From Argopecten irradians (taxonomy: Eukaryota > Mollusca > Bivalvia > Pectinida > Pectinidae), in contig NC_091134.1 in assembly GCF_041381155.1 (NCBI RefSeq), positions 58,187,467 to 58,251,466 of the forward strand: 64,000 nt of DNA. The letters are read 5' to 3'. How positions within the stretch are numbered: position 1 is the first letter of the stretch; the number at the start of each line of letters is the position of its first letter. A program made the translations under genes and the position numbers. Under the pieces are notes generated by a model that had not been told where the DNA came from, made no database searches, and saw only the letters and a program-made list of their open reading frames with translations. Shown piece after piece: positions 1 through 12,213 of this stretch.

Positions 1-2700
1 GAATGATTTTTAATTGCAATTAAGCTCTTTCGTAACGAAAATATCTAATCGTATCGGAACGTCAGAGGCATCTGAGTGATACGAAACTACTTACTGATAC
101 TTCGCTCTTTTGCAGTTTATACACACAGCACAAATGTATGTATGTTAAATGTCGCCATAATGCAGTACACAGTTTTGCTAAAGTAGTACATTTTTATGTT
201 GAACATGAATATGAACATTATAAAACCTCTAAATCAGAACGTGTCCCCATGTTGTATTTACCTTCCAGTGATCATCCGTGAACGCACAGGTATATAGGAT
301 AGTACAAATACGTGTTTTATTTTTTAAAATAATTATTTTTATCGAAGCTGCAGATGGACCAAAGTTACGTATGCTGTTAAACATAATAGGTGGCAGGGCC
401 TCAGTTCCTGAGTTCGTCATAGGTATTGACATTTAAATCAACCTCAGCTAATTCTAGGCCGTCGTAAGTCCTGTCTACTGTCGCCGGCACCGACATGTTT
501 TCATATCCTCCTTCATCTGGCATCTCAGACCTTGTATCTGATTCACGAAGGGATCTTTTCTCCACACATCTGTTTAAAGATATACTTTATACGTTAGTAT
601 CACAAACATGTGTGCAAAATATGCTGATTAGAATTTGGAGTTCATGTGTTATATAATGGTCATAGCAATTTGTCGATGCACTTACGGAGCTTGTTCTACA
701 TGGTTTGACTTCTAATGAAGCCAGGGAGGAGACACGGTGCATTGAATAACGTAATATAAGCTTTAAGATCCAGTATGGGAAAACAGATGGATTTTTACAT
801 GTAGATTTCATGTCTCTTCAATATCATTAAACAATGGCGTTTTATGAAAGCTAGTTATATAACTTACTATAAATATGAACTCAAAACATAGACAGAGAAC
901 ATTCTACTTTCAAAATGTAAAGGGAGATACGTAACTCACTGGTAAAAGTTCAACATTCCATCAGATGTCAATTACATGGGAAATGAGCTCCCTATCACGT
1001 AATTACGTGAACAAAATTTCCATTTATCAAGAAAATCACCAAATACCTACGTTGTGCTTTCAAAAATGATTTTAGGTGACAAGAAATGTGACTTTGTATT
1101 TCTATCCAGCTGTAACGCCATTATACAAAGCATACTATGATTTCCTCTCGGTACTCACCTTCTCACATACAGAAAGGTCATGGCCGCTGCGTATAGTGAA
1201 ACGAGACATAGGCAAATAGCCAAAATGGCAACAGCGTACACTGCAAGAGAGATTGAAAGCTTTCAAAACTATTAGAATAACGAAATTTTATGACGTGTAT
1301 GTGTAAGGTGTTCATTGTTGGTTTGATTAACTTAAAGTAACCATCAGTTAAGAGATCCTCACTACTGTGACATAGTTCTTCATAGATTAAAGAAAATATT
1401 TCTCGAAACCACTCTGATCATATCAATATCATACTGCACGTATATATACTACACATACTATACAACATTGAGCATCTGAAGATAAAGTGAAAGCGCTAAT
1501 GCTTAACGAAGACTTCGTCATTTGTGCATTTTTTCTATACTATACATAGTATTTATATGGAAGAACGCATATCTGTTTTAAAAGAAAGTGAACCCTATAA
1601 ATTTGAAAAAGCTTACCAGGTAAAATTATGTACTGTTTTTCATTAACACCGCAACGGCATTCTTGTACATACACATAGAAAAAGTGTTGAAAAAGAATAA
1701 AACAAGGACACCTAGATTCTAATAAAATGAAAATAATTACTAAAAAGTTAAACTTCTCTACATATGTTTTTAGATTTAAACTTTCCAACCTCTTGTTATG
1801 ATAAACCAGGAAATATTTTATACGATGTAACATTACTTCCTGGATAAACTTCGGTCTCTGACCCACATTGTAAAGATGTCTTCATTTCCATAAAAATTCA
1901 TTTCATTTGTTGATGATATAATCCTATGAATCATTTTATTTTTTAACAATAACAACATTACCATGTGTTTCGGTTGATGAAGTGCTATGAGAAACAGGTG
2001 TGGTAGTTTCAGTTTCGACATCGCCTTTAGTTGGCTCAAGTGTAATACCTCCTGATGTAACTGTCGTAGCTCTTGTTGATGGAATTGTTGTTGGTGATGG
2101 TATTGAATTAAAAGGCTTGGTACATGTTATTGTAAATGTAGTGTTAGGTATCACAACCTCGCCTGAAATATAGAAGTTTATTTAATTTTTTATTGTACTC
2201 TATATAGATTAGTCGTATAGATAATACTGAATAATGACTTCCTTTTCTTGTTTGTTTGGTTTTTTTTTTTATTAATTAACGTACTATTAATAGCTATGGT
2301 CCCTTTTCTTTTCTTTCTCTCTACACCATAGACGTTTCAAGTTCGATGTTTATACTTACATGTAACATTAAGACAGTACTTCGAGTCTCCACTAGATCTC
2401 CTGCTCTATGTTATAGTAACTGGTCTTATATGGAAAGTTCGAACAGGGGATGTGTTACATTGATAGCGTATGTCTTCCTCTACAGAGCCACTCTTGGGAA
2501 CCACAACCTCACTACCACAACTGGATGTATTGGGGTTTAAACCTTCACCGTAAAACTCTATGTTGATAAGAATGATGAGTGGTGAGTTAACAATACAAGA
2601 ACAAGTTATCTCCCCTGTATCCTCGGCCTCGTGTGTGTCCAGTATCACTCTATCTGACGTCACGTTTCCATCCTCACACATCCGGATATCTAGGATTAAA
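1..2700. repeat. Tandem duplication, copy 1 (matches 12214-14780)
   Basis: Starts with the same sequence as 12214 (GAATGATTTTTAATTGCAAT) and stays alignable through the 3' flank, tail, TM, Cys, stalk and ectodomain exons with small indels. Similarity stops at the acceptor of the ectodomain exon, so introns 2 and the 5' exons are unrelated between genes 1 and 2. Bases 1-400 are the 3' flank of gene 1 and hold no other recognisable gene. Confidence 0.9.
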
Positions 2701-2918
2701 CCAAGCCAGATTGTAATTGCTAGTACTTTGATCTTGTTAACGTTTAACTGACTGGTTATTGAATGTTTCTGGATAAAACATTAAATAGTTTGATCAAGTT
2801 AAAAAAACAAGTCCAATATTAAGGGACAATGTGGTTTTGTAAGCATGATTCAATTTCTTAATAATACTAACCAAATAGTTTATGTTTTAGATTTATGATT
2901 TTGTTCTGATTTTCATCC

Positions 2919-3225
2919 TCGATACTCCAGGGGATTCGATCACTTACTATCTCTACACCCCTGAACTATCTCATAGTAAAACTTGAGGCAACAGAACAGG
3001 ACAGGAAATGTACGCCTTTGATGTCCGTATAACGGTACACTATGGTTGACTGTTTGACTTTGAAGTTTCGCGTCGCTCTTTCTGTAGTTTTCAAATACTT
3101 TTTTGCTGGCATGTGATTGGTCCAGTTGTTTTTCCTCTAAGCTGCCTTCAGTTTTACTATGAGATGGTCCAGGGGTGTAGGGATCGTAAGTGAGCGGAAC
3201 CTCTGGAGTATCGAAGATGGTTGCG
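2919..3225. mobile_element. MITE-like element with ~80-bp inverted repeats
   Basis: CGATACTCCAGGGG...TCACTTAC...CACCCCTGAACTATCTCATA at the left returns inverted at 3140-3225 (CTATGAGATGGTCCAGGGGTG ... CCTCTGGAGTATCG). The interior of about 140 bp has no convincing gene; the open frame through it is a by-product. Confidence 0.7.
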
Positions 3226-4034
3226 TATATACCCGACACAAACAAATCTAAGTCTGCTGAGCGTGATATAAGTGTATTACTACTAAATGGGATCCTACCG
3301 CATTACGTCCCTTTATTTGACGCCGTTAGCCGTCGGGCGGCGCTGCCTACTTTTGGTAGTTCCGGTTTGGACGGCAATGTAAACAAGGCCATGCCGCATC
3401 GTACACATCAAACGTCAAGTCGACGTTCTTCCGTTTGGCTGGGCTATTAAATCTCATTTTGTGAGTATTACGATCAGATACAATACACACTCTTTTTCGA
3501 TTCAATTATAAAATGTGTTTTCTCTATCATCACTTACAGCTGCGCAGTACGGCTTGAGTTTTAAAAAAAATGTTATAGCGGTTATACGAGGCACAAAAGC
3601 GTCTTGCATATGTATAAGGTTTTAAGATTCACTGAAACATTTTTTTATTATTAATTTTTCACCCTGTGGAAATCGAGACTTACCGTAGTTTGCATTGTCA
3701 TAAAGTTTGTCAATGACACAATGTACATATGTAGTTGTTTCTCTACATTTTAGTACATATGACAATGGTACATATATAGTCTATACAGTTGGTATACGTA
3801 GTAGACTAAAGGTTTCAGCATTGCGCACAGGGTACGTTTAAACTACAGGTTCTCATTGATACATTAAATTCTATACATGTATATCAATACATGTTACATT
3901 ATTTCACATCATCGTGTATCGATTTAAATACATATTTAAGATAACTTTATTTCTGGTTCAGGACTTATATGTAAAGTCCTCTATACCAGACTCAGACATA
4001 ATATAGAGTTTACAGTTAATACATTTTTATCCGG

Positions 4035-4510
4035 TAATAATAATAAATTAATGATGTATAAAGGCTTTGTAGTTGTATAAGAGTTCCTGTTCTTTCCAAT
4101 GTTTATCTAACGCATTTTTGAAGGAGTTTATATTTGGCGCCATCACTACATTCTCTGGTAGATCGTTCCATATCTTAGTAGCTCTTAGTGAAAAAAAGTT
4201 TCTCCTAATCCCATAGTTAGATCTTGTATGGAATAGCTTCCTCCTATGCCCCCTGCTGCTCTCGCGGTCCGTTGCATCTTTCCATAAAGATAAAATGTTA
4301 CAACATTCGGAGTCATATACTCCATCTAAAATTTTGAAGAGTTCTATCATGTCTCCTCGTATTCTTCTATATGCCAATGTTGGTAATTTCAGTTTCTCCA
4401 GTCTTTTACTATATGCTAGATGTGACATTCCTGATAGACATTTTGTCGCTCTTCTTTGGACACTTTCTATCATTAATCCGTGTCGAAACCATGTACACAA
4501 TATGTCATCT
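4035..4510 (-). mobile_element. 5'-truncated LINE, C-terminal end of its reverse transcriptase ORF
   Basis: A 150-codon minus-strand frame (4500-4048) carries the hallmark tail of LINE-encoded RT proteins: IESVQRRATKCL, LEKLKLPTLAYRRIRGDMIE, FKILDGVYD, FFSLRATKIWNDLPENV and NSFKNALDKHW. The catalytic RT and endonuclease parts are missing, as is usual for 5'-truncated insertions. A short TAATAA-type repeat at 4035-4050 marks the 3' end. Confidence 0.85.
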
Positions 4511-5970
4511 TTTGTCTACTACTAACTATACATGCAGACAGTGCCATGTAGAATTTGAAAGATATATGGTAAGAATTTGATTGTTAAAATTTCAAGGCAG
4601 TCTGCTCTTTTATCAATACATATATAAAACGAATACAGAATTTGCATTTATATATTTCTTTCAATTTAGCCTGTCCCCTGCCTCTAATGGATTCAATTTT
4701 TCCTTTTAGGTTTAAAGACCATCCAAAACATCACTCATCAGAAGACAGTCTAAGAAAAACTGGAACCACGTGCATCTAGTGTTGGAACATTGTATTGAAT
4801 CCATTATAATAAAATTAGCCATTGTCAGATGTGATTATTTTTTCATTCTATTGTTCATTTTTGTAGGCATTTGCATGCACATGTTACCACTACTTAAGAA
4901 ACTACCAGGATATGGGCCCATTAAACTAAACTTTCATTAGTAGGTACATTTACTACCAACTGTAGGTAAAATATGAGACTGTTTGGAAATCTAATATGTG
5001 GTATAGAGACCGCAGAACCAAATGATTTCGCTATATACGATATATTAACGTTTGCCACTGTCCAGGTTAAATGGAGTTTTCAAGTCTGGTCACCTGTCAC
5101 TAATTTTGAAGAATGGCATCTGGCATACCTGTGAATAAAAAGAAATAAAGATCTACCATCTTGCTAAACTTTTATGTGGGGGGTTCCATCTTATGTTGAA
5201 TTCCGCACCAAAAATTGACCAAAATATTCATGAAATTCCAATATTGATTACCTCCCCCTGTCAGACACACACTTGACAGAATTTTAAAATTTCTTTACAT
5301 ATTTTACATCTACATGTATTGCCCAACCCACACATTAAACATTTGAAACTGATGCGCCCTGAATACCCAATCAGCAGGCTCCGAAACATTCACCTCTCTA
5401 TGAAATCTTGTGCCCAAAAAGGGATTTCTAGGAATCTATTTTTGGTTTGATTCTGCGGTCTAATATAATCTATAGGTGATACCTTAAACCTCAAAGCTTC
5501 AGGTACATATAGGATATATATTTACTGGGGAAGTAGTCAATCAAAATTCAAATCCAATAATTGACTTGTAACTTGTAAGATTATCAGATGTACCTTCTAT
5601 GGGTTATACATGTCACATAGTGGCTAAAACATTATATAATGTAATAAAAAATACTTTCAGCTAAAATTCAAAGCTTAGATAAATACCTGGTACATTTTTT
5701 GTTCGCAGATATAATTGTAGCTGTTTGTTGCATTAATATGGTGGTTTCCCCAGACTTATGAATTTATAGTCATTAATTGAAATGGTGCATTAATTTATGC
5801 ACTGCATCATTTGACATGTATGTCAAGATAAAAAAATTAGGGTAGGGCAGATGTTGGGTAGCCTAGGACATGTTGGGTAGGGCATATTTTACCAAGGACA
5901 TACATGTTTCCAGTATATCAAAACATTTTCTTTCATACCTGTGTAATACTGGCTGGTCTAGGGCAATACA
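4511..5970. other. Intronic stretch of gene 1, no gene seen
   Basis: AT-rich sequence with stops in all frames, short T/A runs and no recognised coding segment; part of the long second intron of gene 1. Confidence 0.5.
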
Positions 5971-5974
5971 CCCA

Positions 5975-6025
5975 TGTCGCCTGAGGCTGTATTGCATGGC
6001 TACCCATGCAATAAAGCCTCGTGAC
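5975..6025. repeat. Short hairpin
   Basis: GAGGCTGTATTGCATGG and CCATGCAATAAAGCCTC face each other around CTAC, with partial extension (TGTCGCCT / CGTGACA). A strong stem of about 17 bp with one mismatch and one bulge. Confidence 0.7.
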
Positions 6026-6260
6026 ATCACGGTGTCAACAAAATTTCTATTTTCTCGGTAAAATTTTAACATTTTTTTCAAAATTTTGACTGATTTTACT
6101 ATAAAAGATGCAAACAACGGAATTTTTGTTGAAAATATCGCGTAATTTTTCATGAATGGAAAATTGACTCTCAGTCGTGGATTTCTTCGAATTTATTTCA
6201 AAGTGGTGGGATATTATAGTTGTAAAATTGCAATAAAAAGTTAAGGTATTAAAGAAAAAT

Positions 6261-6409
6261 ACTCTTTCATAAGTGGATATGAAGGATAGGGATATTCTAC
6301 CCTCGGGATCACAAAATGTTGCAAAACCCTCGGCAAGCCTCGGGTTTTACTACATTTTGTGACCCTCGGGTAGAATATCCCTATCCTTAATATCCACATA
6401 TGAAAGAGT
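6261..6409. mobile_element. Foldback element, ~149 bp
   Basis: ACTCTTTCATAAGTGGATAT at the left pairs with ATATCCACATATGAAAGAGT at the right, and GATAGGGATATTCTACCCTC with GGGTAGAATATCCCTATC. The whole unit is one imperfect palindrome, typical of a MITE. Confidence 0.8.
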
Positions 6410-6644
6410 CTTATAATACTGTATTTGACCCAGTAAGCACCCAGCACATTTAAAACAATATTGAAACAAATAAGAACGCTTAATGGAACCAATTTGTTCA
6501 GCCTAATAAACTATTGAAGAAAGTGAGTCAGTTAAATGAAATACAAAAGAAATGATTATAAGCCTTTAGTTTTCATATTTTTTGTCTGCATTTAATTTGA
6601 GTCAAGTGATATTTAAGCCCAAAAATGGGGAGAAGCACTTATAG

Positions 6645-6760
6645 GCACAGGGACCTGGCACAATTTTTTTGTAACCAACAGTATACAGATATATATTATA
6701 GTATCTATTATATATATGTGTATACTGTTGGTTAAAAAAATTCGTGTCAGGTCCCTGTGC
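6645..6760. mobile_element. Foldback element with AT-rich loop
   Basis: GCACAGGGACCTGGCACAA and TGTCAGGTCCCTGTGC form the outer stem, ACCAACAGTATAC and GTATACTGTTGGT the inner stem, around a TATATATTATAG loop. Confidence 0.8.
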
Positions 6761-6999
6761 TTAAAGGGTTTGGGACCGTATTGGGTCGAATACAGTACAT
6801 GTACCTTGCCAATGCAGCCTAGAGATGATGAGTCTCAATTTTCTCAAAATATTCCTTAACAGACTATAGCACAAACTTTGTTCTTTATTGGTTATAAGTA
6901 AATGGTTCCATTCCTTGGTTAAGGTACAAGTATATAACTAACAGGAGATCAAACAAGGAATGTAAATGTCCACCATAGATGGATCAATCAAAAGAAATA

Positions 7000-9900
7000 T
7001 TGACATTTCTTTTGCTAGTCTTTTTTTCCCATTACTAAGGCCCAAAGACAACCTGCAGTACAAGTCTTGCACAGAAAGATTCCTTCAGCACTTCCTGAGC
7101 AAAATTGGAAAAAATTGAGTTATCAAAATAGTGTCTGTTGGCCATTATGTGTTAACATCGCTCCTAAATTTGAGTGTGCACAACTTAAGATTGAGAAAGA
7201 ATGGAAAACAGATGGATCGTGAACGAAAAACCATTTATTAAATATATATCACAATACACAATGAATATAATCAAATGGTGGGCTAATTGAATTAGAACAT
7301 TTTGCCTGTGGTTTGTTGACGGACAGATTTCAAAACAAAACAGGACAAAAAAGCCTCCTGATTTATTCAATATACACATTAAAATAAACTTCAAAATACA
7401 TTTTTTTCCTTTTTAACATAGTAACCCAATTTTGAATCAGATGAAAAAATGTCACTACATTACTTGTTCACATCATATCATTTGGAAAAAAATTATAACA
7501 ATAAGATAAAATAAAGTTGTTACATAAAATCATATTACTAGTAATACATTGTAGTTGCCTTGACTTTATTTATAATATGCATACAAACATGATTAATGTC
7601 ATTTTTTTATGAATCTGCTTAAATTGGCACTGTTGATCAGTGATCAATAGTTATTGTTTTACAGTAATCTTCTAAATCTTTTTCAGAACTCAAACTGGTT
7701 AACTATAGATGTAATTGTAGACCCTGAAAATATATTGAGAAATATTTCAGATGTGTGCTTAAATAAATTGATACATTGTAAATGAATAAATAAGCTGCAA
7801 ATGTGTTACTTGTGTTCAAATTATATTTCTTGAATTAAATTTAACAGTTCTAATCAACTGATCTAATAACAGGTGATACATTTTTGATCATTAAGTATTG
7901 ATTTAACTTAATGGTATTTCTATAAGTCTACACTTAATAACAATACAATAATAAAACACTGCTTGACTACATAGCTTTGAAGATGGGCGTCACTCTCCAC
8001 AGTCTTCAAGGACAACTTTGAAGGTCTGTTTTTGGTCAGTGTTTTTCTCTTTCCTGAAATGCCTTAATTTTTACTATGATCGGAATAGTCCAGAGATGTA
8101 CTTTAGGGCCGTGATAGTATTACTTCTTGTACCAATACATGCATGAATATTATGCGTTGAGCCCTTATAACTTCTATCTTTAAACGATACTTTTATTCTT
8201 TTTAATTCATTCATATATATATAGTAAACCTTGAATAGCTCTCATTCATGAAATGGATTGCATTGTCACGACATCATCCGTTTAATATATATTTTCATAT
8301 TTCACACCTGATAGTTGGAACACACATATAAATGTGAGTACCGGTATTGAGTAATACAGTGTAATATCATCTTTCCGGGATTGAATGAGGTTTGGTAAAC
8401 ATTTTTACGCATTATATTTAAACAGGGGTAGAATTTAATTTTTTAAACCACTATCCATTTTCGGCAAGTTGGTAAAATTTCAACTCGCCAAATTAGAAAC
8501 TTGCTTACCACTTTTAAAGTAAAATTAAAAAGCAAACCAAATTCATCGACATTTATTATATTAATTTATTGTAGGAAACAATAAATGTTGGAACATTTTT
8601 AGTGTCACTGTAGTGTAGTGTAACAACAATTTATTTTCAGAATATGGCACTTTGTGCAAATGAAAACTAGTTAAATACTATTAAAGTATCACTTGCTTTT
8701 GTCTAAGCTCACATAATGAACAGTGTTTGGATGTCTGGTTCTATATATTGAGAATAACTACAATGTATCCGCTCGCCAAAAATTGCAAGCAGAATATTTT
8801 TCAACTCACCATTCCAAAAATCAATTCGCATTTGGCCAGTTGGCGAGTGTTAATTTCGAACCCTTTTTAAAATGTGTGATTTTAACTTGTTTTAACTAAG
8901 ATATACACCTTGTATTGACAATTTAAATAACGAATTTGACTGTAAAATGTACTGTACATATGTAGTACATTTATACAATGTATGAAAGTTTTGAGTCATA
9001 ATACCAAATATACATTACTATGGAAATTGTCTGATAGTCTGGGAATGTCATGTAATGAAAAGGTACAGTACAATGTACATGTACAGTATGTTGTGTGTAT
9101 TTTATCACACAGTTTGACGTTCTGTCAATGATAATTGCATATCGGTCAGTTTTCGGTTACTGTCAAGTTGATATAATGCAGTCTAAAATTGTGTGGGGGA
9201 GCTGGATTTCTGTTCTATACATAAAAAAGCCAAACAATACTCTAAGTAACCTCGTAGGTTGATTCTATTTTATTCTAGGCTTCATATTATGTATAGTATA
9301 TTAGCCTACATTATCTCAACTGTTGCCAACGACGCACTGTCAGATTGTGCATGCACGTAGAAGTGCCTACCCTGCTAAAGTGTCACAATATATATATATA
9401 TCGTATACTATCGCTATACCCTTCAAAGTTGCGTATTCAAACATTCATGTGCTTGTGACGTACCTGTACTTATCATTGTCATGTTGATATCATAGTCCGT
9501 GGCTCATAACAGGCAAATATTTTGTGCCGACACGGTAAACACATGACGTTACTCAACGTTGCAACCGAAACCGGAACTACCATACTCACTGTTCGTAATT
9601 TGATAGTAGAAACATAGCGCGCACAAAGGGACGTAATGCGGTAGGCTCCAATTACTAAATGAAAAATATACTGTTCGATGAACACATCAAAATAACATAT
9701 AAACACATCTAGTTTTTATCCAGTACAAAACTGCATGCGACGTCACGTGGCTCAGATACGTCAATGTTATAAAAGCTGTTATACCAAAGTGGTGATAAAA
9801 GGATGATCTGATTACAGCTCACCTTTTCTCTTTGTCAGATTACAAGAAATGAAAATGTTGATCTATCTATTCATAATAACTATGATAAAGTAATTCATTG

Positions 9901-10240
9901 AAAATAACCTAATTTAGTTGTGCCAATACCAAAACTATCTATACAGTACATGAGAGAATAATCTGGAACTTCTATGCTTCGTTTTACACAAAGAGCCGTT
10001 TACACATGTATGCCGAATTACATTATTTTATCATTAATTCTTTTTTATATTAAACAAATGTTTCTGTTAGCATTTTTATGACACGCAGTTATGAAATAGA
10101 AATACATTGTATTAGAAACAAGTATTATAAGAATAGGTGCGTATTAATTTATTTTACTTCTCCAGATATAACACAAAATAACTGGTAAAAATGTAACCAG
10201 CATGCATGCATGTATGAAGTTCATTTAACAGTTAACAATA
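7000..10240. other. Remainder of gene 1 intron 2, repeat-rich
   Basis: No exon with coding signal was found. A probable non-autonomous element lies at about 8424-8870: GGGGTAGAATTTAATTTTTT at the left resembles the inverse of AATTTCGAACCCTTTTT at the right, with repeated CTCGCC/GGCGAG motifs inside. At 9540-9690 a minus-strand segment shares GCCTACCGCATTACGTCCCT with 3290-3310. Confidence 0.45.
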
Positions 10241-10719
10241 ACTCACGTGGGATGTCTTCTTTGTCTGCCGCATCTGAACAACTACTTGCTTTGATACCTG
10301 GGAATTATACATTATACTGTAAAATATTGAAGTAGGGGCATCGTCGGAAATACTTTATTTGTCGATTTAGAATGTATCGAATATCAGTTTTCACCTATTG
10401 CATGATCGTAAAAGGCGACTAAATTTAGGATCTTATCTTTTCTCTTCTTCCTAACTGACTTTATCTTTCCTAATGCGACTACCCTGAAAGTACAAACTTA
10501 CCACCCCGCCATTACATTGTAAACACAATGTTTTTAATGAACTCGCTGTGTATTGTGTGTAAACATGACTAGTTATTGCAATGACTGCACTATTTAATAT
10601 TCTGGTAGTCTTCGGTAAAAACTAAAAAACCCCTGCTGTCCTAACCTGGTTATTTCATTGTTGGACATTATGTTTAGGGTTTGACACTGCAGGTATGGGG
10701 CGTAAAACATTTAACCTGC

Positions 10720-11195
10720 TTTGCCCCTATTGAATGATCGTAAAAGGAGACTAAATTTAGGATCTTATCTTTTCTCTTCTACCTAAATGACTTTATCTTT
10801 CATACATGCCCTCATTGGGCACCCGCCTCACATTTGGCCTTGAGTTGAAGCGTTAGCCCCTGTGGAGGAAGGCTCCTGCTGGTCGAGACACTCAAAGTCT
10901 ATAAAAGTGGTAGTTTCTGCTCCTGCAGGGAGTGGGGATGACTGGTTCGCCGTTCGTTGTTAGTATAAAGTGACCGGGTGGGGTGTGTTGCTTGGTGTCT
11001 TCGGCGGCATGCTTCAGTGATATAGCACTATAAAAAGGGCAACAGTTCCACTATACAAGAAGACACAACATGAATATACCCAGTCTCCCAAAACAGGCAC
11101 CTCGCACAACATACACGCAACACACCGCATACATGGGAGGCCGTCCTTACATGACCATAGCTGTTAATAGGACGTTAATTAATCAAATAAACAAA
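10720..11195 (+). mobile_element. SINE-like / non-autonomous retroelement
   Basis: GATCGTAAAAGGAGACTAAA near the left end resembles the tRNA-derived head of mollusc SINEs; a related fragment is at 10390-10500 and another, inverted, at 30.83-30.87 kb. The right end CTGTTAATAGGACGTTAATT followed by AATCAAATAAACAAA looks like a LINE-type 3' tail. The middle is GC-richer than its surroundings. Confidence 0.55.
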
Positions 11196-11199
11196 AAAG

Positions 11200-12213
11200 T
11201 TTCGGGTATTTCTATGTAACCTTGTTGTCGATATCAACTTATTGGCAGTTATGTCCATGGTAGAGCGATTCTCTTTATTATAACTCTATATACATGTTTT
11301 ACCATAGGAAGTATTAGAGTATTGTAATGTTATGAGTGTGACGAAGGATGTTATTTCAGTATTGATGTTATATTTTTAAAAATAATTTTACTTCCGCTTT
11401 CATATGAAAGTCTGTACAACGTTTTTTAAAGTACTCGACTTTGTTTTGATATAGCGATTTCGAGGCCTATAACTGAATCCTAAAATCTATCTGCCTAATA
11501 ATCGACCTACTTCATCATATTGAAGATCATATCGATACCGATACGGTTTAGTGTAGGAAACCATGCATGAATTACTGCATGCGTTGTATATTTCTACAGC
11601 TCAAGGACAGTTGAAACATTTAGATGATTTATAATGAAATCACACAAGATGTTTGACAGCTTTTTCATTTAATCACAGTTTGATATCTATACTATCAGTT
11701 TCATTGCGTTATAACAGCCTTGGTACTACAGTGTATTAGTACATAATGTGGGTGGAGACACCTCTTCTTCCCCATCCTGACATCCGGTGATAGTGTTCAT
11801 GTATCATTCGTTCATTTTTAACACACAATGCACCTATAAAAACACCCTATTTTAGCTCAATTACGGCTAAAAATCGTACATATTTAAATAACGTACATTG
11901 GTGTTAAATTATGAAATTTTCATTTATTGTCAGATGTTGTATCACCACATTTGGAAATGTGATAATACATCCACGGAAAGGTACACAATGAGATAAAAGT
12001 CTCAACTATCACTTTAAATTGCATCACCATAATGAAAACATACCTAATACAATGTTTCAAATATTTCCATCCACATTAAAGGATTTTTTTATCCAATATC
12101 TTCATGAACTTGCATTCCTTGAAACATGACTTTGTACATATATGAAGTGTTCGCCAATGTTAATGTTTATAAATCGAATACATACTTTTGGAATCTTTCA
12201 GATATAAAACAAT
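11200..12213. other. Spacer between the gene 1 linker exon and the duplication copy 2
   Basis: Searched on the minus strand for the missing gene 1 signal exon (ATG, hydrophobic run, phase 1 donor); none convincing. AT-rich, no repeat family recognised. Confidence 0.4.

Larger units (their letters stand above)
401..10297 (-). pseudogene. Receptor gene 1: six-Cys ectodomain, mucin stalk, TM, ITAM-like tail; probably broken
   Basis: Exons read 5' to 3' on the minus strand: linker 10297-10247 (contains SSCSDAADKEDIP), ectodomain 2689-2360, Thr/Ser stalk 2162-1962, Cys exon about 1661-1617, TM 1240-1159, tail 569-401 ending in TGA. Each exon has AG/GT borders and the phases (1-1 for extracellular exons, 1-2 for TM) join correctly. 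The TM segment is YAVAILAICLCLVSLYAAAM. The tail holds GGYENM (YxxM), RTYDGL and NTYDEL. Compared with gene 2 at 12.6-16.9 kb there are three lesions: TGG to TAG at 2408-2406 inside the ectodomain, a donor preceded by T instead of G (2360), and loss of about 24 bases with the normal acceptor of the Cys exon. A substitute acceptor (CAAG, 1663-1662) would keep frame but drop nine codons. No signal-peptide exon was found upstream of 10.3 kb. Intron 2 is unusually long (about 7.5 kb) and full of repeats. Most likely a recent pseudogene, or an allele with a sequencing error. Confidence 0.75.

Noticed and set aside
2940..3245. 101-codon minus-strand frame
   Set aside because: Lies entirely within a MITE with inverted repeats; no coding features.
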